A DNA stretch of 64,000 bases from an uncultured bacterium (GCA_905215385.1 CAJMPY010000015.1:7394-71393); one strand, 5' to 3'; numbered from the stretch's first letter, positions 1 to 8,729 are shown. The notes: generated from the letters alone by a model not told the origin. Program-made: numbers and translations.

Positions 1-1
1 C

Positions 2-478
2 GAGCTCGAGGCAAACGAGGCCGTCGCCGCCGAGGCGGAGGACGTAACGCTCGAGGACGAGGCGCTCGTCGAGGCAGAGTCCGAAGATGAGGGCGACGAG
101 GAGGCGGACGAGTCCGAGGACTCGCTGACCTATTCCAACGGCGTGATTGAGAAGATCGTCGCCATGGCCACCCGCGAGGTGCCGCACGTCCTGGGCATGA
201 AGGGCAACCTCATGCACTTTGTGCAGGAGCAGTTTGGTGCCGAGAACCTGACCAAGGGCGTGACGGTCGAGGTCACCGACGACAACCGCGTGGTCGTCAA
301 CATCTCGGTCATCATCGAGTACGGTGCCTATGCGCCTGCGATCTTTGACGACGTTAAGGCGCGCGTCACCGAGCGTCTGGCAGCGATGACCGGCCTTGAG
401 GTGGCAGGTGTCAACCTGCGCATCGAGGATGTCATCACCCCCGAGGAGTACGAGCACCGCACCAGCCAGCACGAGTAA
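2..478 (+). CDS. Asp23/Gls24 family envelope stress response protein (5' truncated)
   Basis: The reading frame is open from the window edge, so the true start lies upstream. About 158 residues are visible. The first ~43 are extremely acidic (Glu/Asp/Ala runs) and probably form a disordered extension. From the residues LTYSNGVIEKIVAMATREVP onward the sequence fits the Gls24/Asp23 fold: an IEKI..MA..EV..V opening, a VEVTDDNRVVVNISVIIEYG beta segment, and a C-terminal helix/strand ending in the VAGVNLRIEDV motif. Family members in Gram-positives are cell-envelope-associated and induced by alkaline or envelope stress. A GC-rich hairpin follows the stop codon. Family assignment is firm; the precise role is inference. 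Confidence 0.85.
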   Translation, partial: ELEANEAVAAEAEDVTLEDEALVEAESEDEGDEEADESEDSLTYSNGVIEKIVAMATREVPHVLGMKGNLMHFVQEQFGAENLTKGVTVEVTDDNRVVVNISVIIEYGAYAPAIFDDVKARVTERLAAMTGLEVAGVNLRIEDVITPEEYEHRTSQHE

Positions 479-528
479 CCTACCAAAAAGGGATGTTTAT
501 TTTGGCAGGTTTTATCTGCGAAAACGTT
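478..528. repeat. Post-stop REP-like element, copy 1
   Basis: The element begins inside the TAA stop of the Gls24 gene and consists of CCTACCAAAA, a short A/G-rich centre, TTTTGGCAGG and a conserved tail ending TTTTATCTGCGAAAACGTT. The two 10-base arms pair with one mismatch. A near-identical element starts at the stop codon of rph (29401-29452), where the changed arm base gives a G-U pair instead. The two copies share about 45 of 51 positions, so this is a dispersed repeat. Confidence 0.7.
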
Positions 529-572
529 AAACGGCCGACCGCGCAAGCAAAAGCGTGGCCGGCCGTTTTTGT
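529..572 (+). terminator. Rho-independent terminator after the Gls24 gene
   Basis: ACGGCCGACC and GGCCGGCCGT form a near-perfect stem around a short A-rich loop and are followed by a run of T residues. The structure lies between the Gls24 gene and the YitT-family gene, so it probably ends the first transcript. Confidence 0.75.
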
Positions 573-682
573 ACGCACCCGATGTAGTCATACCGCTCGT
601 CTAACTAAGGGTTGCAAACCCCGCGTTCCGCGTTACCCTAATGGGCGCATTGTTTCCAAATTGTTAACGAGGGGTTGCCGTA

Positions 683-1705
683 ATGGCCGACGAACACGAG
701 ACCGAAAGCAAGGCATGGGCGATTGAGGCCGCTGCGGCAGAGGCGGCGTCGCGTGCCGCCGAGGAGGTGCATCGTCCTCCGGTGGTGCCGATGGAGCGCG
801 TGGTCGATCGCGATGTTATTGAGCAAGGCGAGCGCGCCGGCCGCAAGCGCAGCCAGGAACCAGGCTTTCCGCGCTTTTTTGCCGAGCTCAACCTGGGACT
901 GATCCTCACGGCCTTTGCCATCGTGGCTTTCAAAACGCCCAATCACTTTGCCTTCGGCGGCACCTCGGGTGTGTCGGTCATTCTTTCTACGCTGTTCCCG
1001 ACTCTGCCCGTCGGCGTCTTTATGTGGATTATCAACGCGATTCTGGTCATCCTGGGTTTTATCTTTTTGGAGCGCAAGGCAATCCTTTGGAGTGTCTTTG
1101 CCTCGTTTGCGCTTTCGGCCTACGTCTCGCTGTTTGAGCTCTTCATTCCGACGGATGTTTCGATGACGGGCGATATGTGGCTCGACCTGTGTTTTGCCGT
1201 CATCTTGCCGGCGCTGGGCAGTGCCATTGTCTTTGACATTGGCGCCTCGACGGGCGGCACGGACATTCTTGCCATGATCCTCAAGCGTCGCACGACGCTC
1301 GAGATCGGACGCGCCTTGCTGCTGGTCGATATCGGCATCGTAACCATCGCGGCTTTCCTGTATGGCCCGCGCGTTGGCCTGTACTGCGTGCTTGGCCTGT
1401 TTGCCAAGACGCTCGTGGTCGATAAGGCTATCGAGAGCATTCACCTTCGTAAGGTCTGCACGATCATTTGCGCCGAACCGCGAAAAGTCGAGGAGTTTAT
1501 TGTCAAGCATCTCAACCGCACGGCAACGATCAGCCGTGGCTACGGCGCCTTCTCGGGCAAGTGCGTCACGGTGATTATGAGCGTGCTGAGCCGTCGCGAG
1601 GCAGTGCAGCTGCGCCGCTATACCCGCGAGATTGACCCTGGCGCCTTCATCACCATCGTCGATAGCTCCGAGATCGTGGGCAAGGGCTTCCGCGGCACGA
1701 ACTAG
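683..1705 (+). CDS. YitT family membrane protein (DUF161/DUF2179)
   Basis: The product is 340 residues. An Ala/Glu-rich cytoplasmic N-terminus of about 70 residues precedes five or six hydrophobic segments (from LGLILTAFAIVAFKTP to about residue 245). These contain the GGTSGVSVILSTLFP and FDIGASTGGTDILAMILK glycine-rich motifs typical of YitT proteins. The last ~90 residues (VCTIICAEPRKVEEFIVKHL to FRGTN) match the soluble DUF2179 domain. No transport substrate has been established for most of the family, so I give none. The ATG is preceded by a GAGG-type ribosome-binding site. The N-terminal extension is longer than in typical YitT proteins. Confidence 0.9.
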   Translation: MADEHETESKAWAIEAAAAEAASRAAEEVHRPPVVPMERVVDRDVIEQGERAGRKRSQEPGFPRFFAELNLGLILTAFAIVAFKTPNHFAFGGTSGVSVILSTLFPTLPVGVFMWIINAILVILGFIFLERKAILWSVFASFALSAYVSLFELFIPTDVSMTGDMWLDLCFAVILPALGSAIVFDIGASTGGTDILAMILKRRTTLEIGRALLLVDIGIVTIAAFLYGPRVGLYCVLGLFAKTLVVDKAIESIHLRKVCTIICAEPRKVEEFIVKHLNRTATISRGYGAFSGKCVTVIMSVLSRREAVQLRRYTREIDPGAFITIVDSSEIVGKGFRGTN

Positions 1706-1855
1706 CGCGGACGCACCCTTCGAATCATTGAATAAAGCCGCCTACGTTGCAAATCGGCCATCTTGGAGTATTTGTCCCCACATTGGGCGATAATGTTGCC
1801 AAAGACATCGTTTGCGATCCAGGTGATTCGCTCTAGATACGAAGGGATGATTTCG

Positions 1856-3217
1856 ATGTTCTGTTCGCAGTGTGGCGCCCCCATGGGCGATAACGACAAG
1901 TTCTGTGGCGCGTGTGGCGCTCCTAATACCGGTGCTGCAACCTCTGCTCCTCAGGGGCAGTCTCAGCCTCAGCAGTTTGTTCCTCAGCCTAACGTGAACG
2001 TGCCCAAGGGCTGTGTAGCTCAGGCGTTTGAAGACATGACCAAGACGCCGGGCGTGCTGCAGCGCGTGTGCCAGATTGCCTTTTTGCCGGCGCTCATCTG
2101 TGTCGTGTCGGTGCTCGTGCTCTTCATTCCCGTTATCGGCGGTATCGCGGCTGCCTTCGGCTTTTTGGCTGCCTGTGTGGCAAGCGCGTGCGGTTCTGGC
2201 TTTGGCATCGAATGGGGTCGCGACCTGTCGCTCAAGGTCGATGACGGCATGGATCGTCCGTTGATGCGTTCCACGTCGTTTGGCCTTGGCGTCTTTTCGG
2301 GCGTTATTTCGAGCGTGCTCAAGGTTATCGCGGCTATTCCCGTTATTGGTGTAGCGCTTTCGCTGGTGGAGAGCGTGGTAATTGGTGCCGCGGGTGCGTA
2401 CTCTTATTACGGCTCCTATGCGCTTGAGGCCGCTCTATTTGGCTCGCTGGGCCTGTTTGTTCTGGCTATGATTGCCACGGCGGTCCTGGGTGTCTTCTTT
2501 ACTATGTTCGCCGACATCGCCGTGATGCACTTTGCGGTGACCGGTCGCGTCGAGAGCGCGTTTTCGCTCGATAAGGTCTGGGCGGCCTTTAAGAACAATA
2601 AGACCAAGCTGTTCTGCGCATCGTTCCTTCCCGAGTTTTTGACGGGTCTGGTCGCCAACGTTATCACATGGATCCTGACGCTCGTCTTTGGCACCATTGC
2701 CTCTGTCGGTATGTATAGCTACTACTACCGTCCTACGGCTATTGAGGCGCTTGTTACCGGCGGTGGCATTACGCTCGTATTGTTCTTGGTGCTGACGGCG
2801 TTTGTCACGGTATTCCTTACGGTCTTTGGCAACATGCTCAAGCATCGTGCCGTTGGCTATTGGGTGGCGCGCTACGCAAGCGAGTGGGCCGACGAGGACA
2901 AGGACGACGTCCTGACCTTTGTGCTGCCGTTTGAGAAGAAGTCTGCTCCTTCGGGTTACAGCGCTCCGGATGCTTCGCCGGCACCTGCGCCCGAGCCCGA
3001 GCCCGCGCCCGAGTCTGCGCCTGAGCCTGCACCCGAGCCGGCGCCTGTGCCTGAGCCGGCACCCGCACCTGCGCCTGCAACGTCGCCCGCGCCGAGTTCT
3101 GCTCCCGAGCAGGAGTGCCCGCCTGTTGGCGAACCTGCTGAGCAGACTGCGCCGGCGTTGGGCGATAAGGGCGATCAGGCAGCGACCGATCAGCCCGAAG
3201 AAGACCAGGCCGAATAG
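1856..3217 (+). CDS. Zinc-ribbon multi-pass membrane protein with Pro/Glu/Ala tail
   Basis: I chose the ATG at 1856 because GAAGGGA lies 8-9 bases upstream and because the protein then begins with its zinc ribbon, MFCSQCGAPMGDNDKFCGAC (two CxxC knuckles). The frame is open back to 1763 without a better start. After a Gln/Pro linker come about six hydrophobic segments (residues ~75-340) with glycine-rich turns like those of DUF4013-type proteins. The last ~100 residues are a low-complexity Pro-Glu-Ala repeat likely to be disordered. A zinc ribbon coupled to a membrane domain is common in Gram-positive proteins of unknown function. The next gene shares the same N-terminal ribbon, so the two may work together. 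Confidence 0.8.
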   Translation: MFCSQCGAPMGDNDKFCGACGAPNTGAATSAPQGQSQPQQFVPQPNVNVPKGCVAQAFEDMTKTPGVLQRVCQIAFLPALICVVSVLVLFIPVIGGIAAAFGFLAACVASACGSGFGIEWGRDLSLKVDDGMDRPLMRSTSFGLGVFSGVISSVLKVIAAIPVIGVALSLVESVVIGAAGAYSYYGSYALEAALFGSLGLFVLAMIATAVLGVFFTMFADIAVMHFAVTGRVESAFSLDKVWAAFKNNKTKLFCASFLPEFLTGLVANVITWILTLVFGTIASVGMYSYYYRPTAIEALVTGGGITLVLFLVLTAFVTVFLTVFGNMLKHRAVGYWVARYASEWADEDKDDVLTFVLPFEKKSAPSGYSAPDASPAPAPEPEPAPESAPEPAPEPAPVPEPAPAPAPATSPAPSSAPEQECPPVGEPAEQTAPALGDKGDQAATDQPEEDQAE

Positions 3218-3273
3218 CTTGAGGGGGGCTGCGGTCCAGAGTGCCTAAGGCCATGGTCCGTTTTAGCCGATGC

Positions 3274-3313
3274 CGCCGGGTTGGTTGCCTTCATTTTGGT
3301 AATCGACCCGGCG
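3274..3313. repeat. Stem-loop between the two zinc-ribbon genes
   Basis: Two 16-base arms (CGCCGGGTTGGTTGCC at 3274-3289 and GGTAATCGACCCGGCG at 3298-3313) pair with three G-U or A-C positions around an 8-base loop. No T run follows, so this is more likely an mRNA-processing or partial attenuation structure than a classical terminator. Confidence 0.5.
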
Positions 3314-3386
3314 TGATTGAAGGTATCCCGTTGGGATGCGGCATGTGAGACCAAAGACGCATGTCGTCTTATGGGAAGGAGGATCT

Positions 3387-3968
3387 ATGTTTTGCGAAAA
3401 TTGCGGAGCACCCGTTTTGGATGATGCAAAGTTTTGTCCTGCTTGCGGCGAGCCCGTCAACGCTACGTCGGCTGCCGCGTCTGAGCCTCAGCCGGTACAG
3501 ATTCAGCCCGCCCCGGCACCTCAGCCTGCGCCTCAGGGCGCACCCACACCGCCACCCATGCCCGGTGCGGTTGAGCTCGATCGTAACTTTGGCATGATAC
3601 TGCTGCTCGCTATTGTCACGTGCGGTATCTACGGCATCTATGCGTACTACAAAATATCTGAGGATGTCGCAACTATGTGCTCGGGCGACGGGGACGATAT
3701 GCCCAACTACCTGATTGCAATCCTGCTGTCGTTCATTACCTGCGGCATCTATGGCCTGTGGTGGACATACCGTTTCGGCAATCGCATCCAGGCCAACGGT
3801 CCTCGCTATGGTCTTACCATTGCCGAGAGCGGCACGACGCTTCTGTTGTGGCAGCTGATCGGCGCCTTGCAGTGCGGCATCGGACCGATTATTGGTTTCT
3901 ATCTGATCGTCAAGAACGTCAACGCGATGGCGGCTGCCTACACTGCGCAGGTTACGGCACGTGCGTAG
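3387..3968 (+). CDS. Zinc-ribbon DUF4234 domain membrane protein
   Basis: The ATG at 3387 follows a strong GGAAGGAGG site. The product (193 residues) starts with a zinc ribbon, MFCENCGAPVLDDAKFCPAC. A Pro/Ala/Gln linker follows, then a membrane domain with the repeated motif TCGIYGIYAYYKISED and TCGIYGLWWTYRFGNRI that typifies DUF4234. Three or four hydrophobic segments are visible. The function is unknown in the family. It lies in the same orientation as the preceding zinc-ribbon gene, and its stop overlaps the start of the following DUF2752 gene, so the three are probably co-expressed. Confidence 0.85.
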   Translation: MFCENCGAPVLDDAKFCPACGEPVNATSAAASEPQPVQIQPAPAPQPAPQGAPTPPPMPGAVELDRNFGMILLLAIVTCGIYGIYAYYKISEDVATMCSGDGDDMPNYLIAILLSFITCGIYGLWWTYRFGNRIQANGPRYGLTIAESGTTLLLWQLIGALQCGIGPIIGFYLIVKNVNAMAAAYTAQVTARA

Positions 3969-4455
3969 CAACTCGGATTCACAAGCACGGTCCAAGACAA
4001 GGGGCACGGCGGGGCTATTCCGCCGCGCCCTTTTGTTCGCCGCTATCTTGGCGCTGTCGTGCCTTGTGCTGTATGTGACGGGCATCGGCTGCCCGTTTAG
4101 GGCGCTTACGGGCATTCCGTGCCCGGGCTGCGGCATGACGCGCGCGTGGCTCGCGGCGTTTGGGCTCGATTGGCGTGCCGCGCTTGCGTATCATCCGCTG
4201 TTTTGGATGGTTCCCCCTATGTTTGCGCTGGCGTGCGCCAGGGACTATGTCACAACTTCGCGCACCCGAAAGACAATCGATGCGGCGCTGGTCGCAATAT
4301 GCTTGCTGCTGGTTGCGGTGTGGGCAATCCGCCTGGTCAACCCCGCAGACGCCGGCCTGCTTTTTGGGGGCCATGTTCCTGTGGGGGTTCCTGCCGATAT
4401 CATTTATCTCGAGCAGCCACGCTGGCTCATCATCCTTCGCTCTTACCTGTCGTGA
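3961..4455 (+). CDS. DUF2752 domain-containing membrane protein
   Basis: The GTG start at 3961 overlaps the end of the DUF4234 gene by 8 bases, which suggests translational coupling; no clear ribosome-binding site is visible. The 164-residue product contains GCPFRALTGIPCPGCGMTRA, the cysteine-rich signature of DUF2752. Hydrophobic segments flank it (LFAAILALSCLVLYVTG, FWMVPPMFALACA, ALVAICLLLVAVWAIRLV). The function is not known. The C-terminus is close to the bidirectional terminator at 4490. Confidence 0.85.
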   Translation: MRSNSDSQARSKTRGTAGLFRRALLFAAILALSCLVLYVTGIGCPFRALTGIPCPGCGMTRAWLAAFGLDWRAALAYHPLFWMVPPMFALACARDYVTTSRTRKTIDAALVAICLLLVAVWAIRLVNPADAGLLFGGHVPVGVPADIIYLEQPRWLIILRSYLS

Positions 4456-4487
4456 CGGAGGATACGTTGGAAAAGCGGTCGACACAT

Positions 4488-4530
4488 AAGCGGGGGCGAA
4501 CGTTGAGATAACGTTCGCCCCCGCTTTGCT
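4488..4530. terminator. Bidirectional terminator between convergent genes
   Basis: A perfect 15-bp stem (GCGGGGGCGAACGTT at 4490-4504, complement at 4510-4524) has a 5-base loop and a TTT tail. It sits between the DUF2752 gene (+) and the M20 hydrolase (-), so it can serve both. Confidence 0.8.
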
Positions 4531-4561
4531 CTAGCCAGGTTGTTACGGGTGGGCGTGACGG

Positions 4562-6025
4562 CTACTCGTCGCGCTTCTCCTCGTGGCGAGCAGCGGCACG
4601 GGCATCGTGAATGCCCTTGATGGCGGCATGGCGGGCGGTGCGGGCGTCGTGCACGGCGTCGCGGGCCTCGGCGGCCGTTGCCTTGGCAGAGCGCAGCTTG
4701 GCCGCCAGGTCGGGATTGGTCTCGGCAACTGCGGCGATCGTGGGGCCGTCGAGCTCTTCTTGCGTGGGCTCGGCCAAAAAGTCGATGGCATACTGAGCGG
4801 CTACCATGGAGCCCTTGGCGAGCGCGCTCTCGTCGATCTTGTAGAAGCAGGAGTGCTGGGCATAGGTGGCGCCAATCTGGGGGTTGCGCGTGCCAACAAA
4901 GGCGAGCACGCCCGGCACGCGGCGCAGGTACTCCGAGAAGTCCTCGCCCGAAAGCGTGCCGCGGTAATGGCCCTCGCCTGCGGGGCCCAGGCACTTGAGC
5001 ACAGCTTGGCGGCAACGCTCGCTCGAGGCGGCATCGTTTTCGACCTTGTAGTTGGCGATGGTGTAGTCGGTGAGTTCGGCCTCGGCGCCTAGTGCTGCTG
5101 CGGTGTGCTCCACGATGCGGCGCATAAGCTCGGGCATTTCCTCATGCGTCTTGTCGCCATAGGTGCGCACCGTGCCGGCGAGGTATGCCGTGCCGGCGAT
5201 AACGTTGCGCGCGGTGCCGCCGTGCAGTTCGCCGACGGTGATGACGGCGGGTTCGTAGGGGCTAATCTCGCGCGAGACGATGGTCTGCAGGGCGTTGACG
5301 ATTTCGGCGGCAACCATAACGGCGTCGTGGCCGCGCTGGGGCATGGCGCCATGGCACGAGGTGCCGCGGACATCAATGCGGAACCAGTCGGTGTTTGCCA
5401 TGCGCGGACCGGGCTCGCAGCTCACGGTGCCGGCATCGACCTCGCTCCAGATGTGCGCGGCATAGGCACCGTCGACGCCATCGAGTACGCCCGTACCGAT
5501 CATGAGCTTGGCGCCCTGGCCGTTTTCCTCGCTGGGCTGGAAAACGATGCGAATCTCGCCGTGGATGTCATCGGTCATGTGGCGCAGAATCTGCAACGTG
5601 CCGAGCATCATGGCGATATGGCAGTCGTGGCCGCAGGCGTGCATGCAGCCCTCGTTGACGCTGGCGAACTCCTCGCCGGTCTGCTCGGTGACGGGCAGGG
5701 CGTCGATGTCGGCGCGCAGCAGGATACGGCGGCGCGGCGTGCCGTCCTCGCGGTAGGCATCGGGCGCGGTGCCGCGGAGTGTCGCCACCAGGCCCGTCTT
5801 GAGTGGACGCTCGTAGGGGATATTCATGGCGTCGAGCTGGTTGGCGATGTCGGAAGTCGTGCGCTCCTCGGCAAGGCTCAGCTCCGGGTGCTTATGGAAG
5901 TGCCGGCGCTGCTTGATGATGTAGGGTTCAAACTCGGCGGCGATATCATGGATGGCCGCGGTGACGTCGTCTGCCGCGCGAACCTCGGTTGCCGCCATAA
6001 TCTGCTGTGCCTTGGTCTTCGTCAT
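4562..6025 (-). CDS. M20 family metallopeptidase/amidohydrolase
   Basis: The start is placed at 6025 because AAGGAG precedes that ATG and the family's N-terminus (IKQRRHFHKHPELSLAEERT) follows about 35 residues later; the frame stays open further upstream by chance. The 487-residue product has the M20 amidohydrolase hallmarks. These are the HACGHDCHIAMMLG metal-binding motif, the PSEENGQGAKLMI motif, the dimerisation-domain motif GTSCHGAMPQRGHDAV, and GTLSGEDFSEYL near the C-terminus. Such enzymes hydrolyse N-acyl amino acids or related amides. The last ~45 residues form a charged Ala/Arg/Lys helix absent from most homologues. The gene is divergent from the YtcJ-type hydrolase; both may act on amide substrates, but that is inference. 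Confidence 0.9.
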   Translation of the reverse strand: MTKTKAQQIMAATEVRAADDVTAAIHDIAAEFEPYIIKQRRHFHKHPELSLAEERTTSDIANQLDAMNIPYERPLKTGLVATLRGTAPDAYREDGTPRRRILLRADIDALPVTEQTGEEFASVNEGCMHACGHDCHIAMMLGTLQILRHMTDDIHGEIRIVFQPSEENGQGAKLMIGTGVLDGVDGAYAAHIWSEVDAGTVSCEPGPRMANTDWFRIDVRGTSCHGAMPQRGHDAVMVAAEIVNALQTIVSREISPYEPAVITVGELHGGTARNVIAGTAYLAGTVRTYGDKTHEEMPELMRRIVEHTAAALGAEAELTDYTIANYKVENDAASSERCRQAVLKCLGPAGEGHYRGTLSGEDFSEYLRRVPGVLAFVGTRNPQIGATYAQHSCFYKIDESALAKGSMVAAQYAIDFLAEPTQEELDGPTIAAVAETNPDLAAKLRSAKATAAEARDAVHDARTARHAAIKGIHDARAAARHEEKRDE

Positions 6026-6181
6026 GGTCGATTTGCTCCTTGCTGGCTCGATCGCAAAATCGTACAGGCTCTCTCCAGTATGCCACCTGCCGCTAGGGCT
6101 GGTAAAGTTGCCGTTTGCCGCTTGGGGTTTTGTTGCAAGGGCGGGGGAGTACACTCGGGGGTGTTGAATTACCTGCCAGAG

Positions 6182-7831
6182 ATGGGGATGCTCATGCAGC
6201 ATATCGATCGGATTATCCGCTCCAAGAACGTTTTTACCGCCCAAGACGGTATCGATACCGCCCGCGAGCTGGCGATCGCCATCGCGGGTGATCGCATCGT
6301 CGCAGTCGGCGTGCCCGATGACGTGATTGACGCCGCACCTGCCGCCACGCCGGTGGTCGATTACGGCGAGCAGTTTGTCTGCCCCGGTTTCCACGATGCG
6401 CACCTGCATTTCTTCCATACTTCGGTTGGTTCCTCGCCGTACATGCTCATGGATATGGGCACGTCCGAGGCAGCATTGGTGCAGCATGCGCTCGAGTTTT
6501 CCAAAGGCTTGCCAGATGACGCCTGGGTCGTGACCCAGGGTTGGCGCGATTACCGCTGGGATCCGCCCGAGCACCCTACCAAGGCCTCCCTCGATGCGGC
6601 ATTTCCCGATCGTCCCTGCGTTATGTACTCGGGCGACGGGCACACGCTGTGGCTCAACAGCCGCGCACTCGAGGCGCTCGGCGTTACGCGCGACAGCGAG
6701 CCTCCGGCGGGTGGCAGTTACGACAAAGACTCAAACGGTGAGCTTACGGGTATCGCTCACGAGGCTGCGGCCATGCAGCTGCTGCCGCGCTGCCTGGAGT
6801 GGCTGGGCGAGGACCGCATCGCGAGCGCATACGCCGACCAGATGAAGCGTATGGCCGAGCAAGGCATCACCTCAATCTGCGATATGTCGCTCATGCCCAT
6901 GCCGGGCTGCGACTTTATTCGCGACGATGTTTACGACAAGCTGCAGGCCTCCGGCAAGCTGGGCATCCGCGCCCATCTGTTTCCCACGCTGCTGGATGAC
7001 CAGTCGCGCTTGGAAGAACTCCAGACCCGCTACGCGAACAACGCGCTGCTCTCGGCGCCAGGCTTTAAACAGTTCTTCGACGGCGTGTCGAGTGAGCATA
7101 CCGCATACCTCACTGAGCCCTATACCAACCCGCGCTTCCCGGGCGACCAGGGCCGCCTGACGGTCCCTGTCGAGCGTATGCGCAAGTTGGTTTTGGCGGC
7201 AGCCGAGCGTGACCATACCGTGCGCATCCACGTTATCGGCGACGGTGCCATCCATGCCGCACTCGATATCTTTGAGGAGGCGGCAGAGCTCTACGGCTTG
7301 CCCCAGCACGGCCACAATACGCTTGAGCACCTGGAGAATCTGCTGCCTCAGGACATCGATCGTCTGCGCAAGCTCAACGTCATTGCCTCGAGCCAGCCTT
7401 GCCACATCACGCTCGACCCGGGTGGCCCGGAGCGCGACCTGGGCCTGGAACGCAGCCGCATCATGTGGCCGTTCGCAACTTATCAGCAGCGCGGTATCCG
7501 TCAAGCTTTCGGTACCGACAGCCCCATCACGGCCGTTACCAGCATGAACGTGCTCTACACGGCTATCACGCGCCAAGATCCCCGCAGCCACTGGCCCGAG
7601 GGCGGCTGGCTGCCGAGCGAGCGTATCGACGCGGCAACGGCCCTGCGCAGCTACACGCTTGGCAGCGCGTACGCAGCGGGCGACGAGCAAAACCTCGGCA
7701 GCCTAGAGCCCGGCAAATACGCCGACCTGGTAGTCCTGGACCAAAACCCGCTCACCATCGACCCCCAAGAGCTGCAAGCCACCAAGGTTCAGGCCACCTA
7801 CCTGGCAGGCAACTTGATTTACGAGCGCTAA
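6182..7831 (+). CDS. YtcJ-type amidohydrolase (amidohydrolase family 3)
   Basis: The start is uncertain. ATGs lie in frame at 6182, 6188 and 6194 and a GTG at 6161 follows a GGGGGAG stretch; none has an ideal ribosome-binding site. The ~549-residue product shows the metal-dependent hydrolase pattern: an N-terminal beta-sandwich strand pair ending in the FVCPGFHDAHLHFFHT metal-binding motif, and an IHVIGDGAIHAALDIFE motif. Further on come NTLEHLENLLP, a SDP-like FGTDSPITAVTSMN motif, and the closing beta segment GSLEPGKYADLVVLDQNPL. YtcJ-like enzymes have diverse or unknown substrates. The gene diverges from the M20 hydrolase. Confidence 0.9.
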   Translation: MGMLMQHIDRIIRSKNVFTAQDGIDTARELAIAIAGDRIVAVGVPDDVIDAAPAATPVVDYGEQFVCPGFHDAHLHFFHTSVGSSPYMLMDMGTSEAALVQHALEFSKGLPDDAWVVTQGWRDYRWDPPEHPTKASLDAAFPDRPCVMYSGDGHTLWLNSRALEALGVTRDSEPPAGGSYDKDSNGELTGIAHEAAAMQLLPRCLEWLGEDRIASAYADQMKRMAEQGITSICDMSLMPMPGCDFIRDDVYDKLQASGKLGIRAHLFPTLLDDQSRLEELQTRYANNALLSAPGFKQFFDGVSSEHTAYLTEPYTNPRFPGDQGRLTVPVERMRKLVLAAAERDHTVRIHVIGDGAIHAALDIFEEAAELYGLPQHGHNTLEHLENLLPQDIDRLRKLNVIASSQPCHITLDPGGPERDLGLERSRIMWPFATYQQRGIRQAFGTDSPITAVTSMNVLYTAITRQDPRSHWPEGGWLPSERIDAATALRSYTLGSAYAAGDEQNLGSLEPGKYADLVVLDQNPLTIDPQELQATKVQATYLAGNLIYER

Positions 7832-7848
7832 TATTCATGTCGTACCGT

Positions 7849-7905
7849 TAAACGCGGCTCGGGCAGCCTATTTTGGGATGGCGCTCGAGCCGCGTTTGCG
7901 TTTCG
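7849..7905 (+). terminator. Terminator-like hairpin after the YtcJ-type gene
   Basis: AACGCGGCTCG and CGAGCCGCGTT form an 11-bp stem around a ~27-base loop, followed by GCGTTT. The long loop makes it weaker than the other terminators here. Confidence 0.55.
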
Positions 7906-8087
7906 GTGGGGATCCGCCATGAGCGTCCCTGCTCTGTTGGATTTGGGCGCGGGGTTGAGGTGCTGCTGCTCCGTGCGTTCAATTTGGACATCAGCAGTGC
8001 AACCTCATGTGTTTTGCATACTTCACATTACAGATTGCATAAAAAGGCCGGGATGTTCTTTCTGGCCCTGATGTACCCCCGCCTGGG

Positions 8088-8325
8088 CCGTGCAAAAAAC
8101 GGAGTATTCAGCACCGCGAGCTCTGCCGGTGCCGCTGCGGCCGAGTAACGTTACGGAGATTGACGTCATTTTGTGCTCCGGTGCGGCGTGAGGCATGCCT
8201 TTCTGTCCTGACGGGGTTTGCCTGCCGACCAAAATCGCCGGCCGAAGGCGTCCTTGGGACCAATATGGTGTGTCCGGCACGTATGCAGCCGTCCTAGTCT
8301 GCTGAATACTCCCAAAAATGCACGG
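8088..8325. repeat. Outer inverted repeat in the groES upstream gap
   Basis: Arms at 8088-8113 and 8300-8325 share CCGTGCA and GGAGTATTCAGCA in inverted orientation, separated by an unmatched six-base stretch. The interior (~186 bp) has no credible coding sequence. Together with the dyad at 8403-8613, most of the 919-bp gap between the YtcJ-type gene and groES is occupied by inverted repeats. Confidence 0.6.
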
Positions 8326-8402
8326 TGCTCCCCAGGGGACCCGTGCGCGCAGCGAAAACCATGCACATGTCGCTATCCGCATCGCCATTTTGCTGCACTG
8401 AC

Positions 8403-8613
8403 TTTTCTGAATGCCGGGCCCGAATTAGTTAACCTGCCTCCCGTGTGGCTCCGGAGGGGCGGGGCATAAGGTTTATCGCGAGTTCCGCACGAGCCGAAGG
8501 CCACTTAATGTGGCCTTCGTGCGAGCAGGACTGCCCGAGCAGGAAACCTTATGCCCCGCCCCTCCGGAGCCACACGGGAGGCATCGCTAAGTTATCCCCC
8601 GGCATTCAGAAAA
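8403..8613. repeat. Long nested inverted repeat upstream of groES
   Basis: Three nested dyads share one centre. Outer 16-bp perfect arms lie at 8403-8418 and 8598-8613. The middle 39-bp perfect arms lie at 8436-8474 and 8544-8582. The inner 10-bp arms, CGAAGGCCAC and its complement, lie at 8495-8504 and 8510-8519 around a 5-base loop. The whole ~210-bp unit could fold into one very long hairpin as RNA or a cruciform as DNA. No coding sequence, transposase or T run is associated with it. It ends about 140 bp before groES. Confidence 0.85.
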
Positions 8614-8710
8614 TCTAAGTGCCAAAAAATAAGATTTTTTGACTCCGTGTTGTATAACCCGCCATTCGTGGGTACCATTCAACGCGTACACAAACAAAAA
8701 GGGTTAATTC

Positions 8711-8729
8711 GCGTGGCATAACCACGCGG
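8711..8729 (+). promoter_or_regulatory. Small hairpin in the groES leader
   Basis: CGCGTGG and CCACGCG form a 7-bp stem with a 5-base loop just upstream of the groES ribosome-binding site (AAAAAGGAGGAG). It could shape the 5' leader. I found no CIRCE (TTAGCACTC-N9-GAGTGCTAA) or HspR-type inverted repeat here, so the heat-shock control mechanism is not visible. Confidence 0.4.

Noticed and set aside
5105..6181. N-terminal extension of the YtcJ-type hydrolase frame
   Set aside because: It is antisense to the M20 hydrolase; family N-terminus begins after 6182.
6026..6643. N-terminal extension of the M20 hydrolase frame on the minus strand
   Set aside because: The extension is antisense to the YtcJ-type gene and a good start with ribosome-binding site exists at 6025.
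7873..8148. Possible 91-residue gene on the plus strand
   Set aside because: No ribosome-binding site, atypical composition, and overlap with an inverted-repeat arm; judged non-coding.
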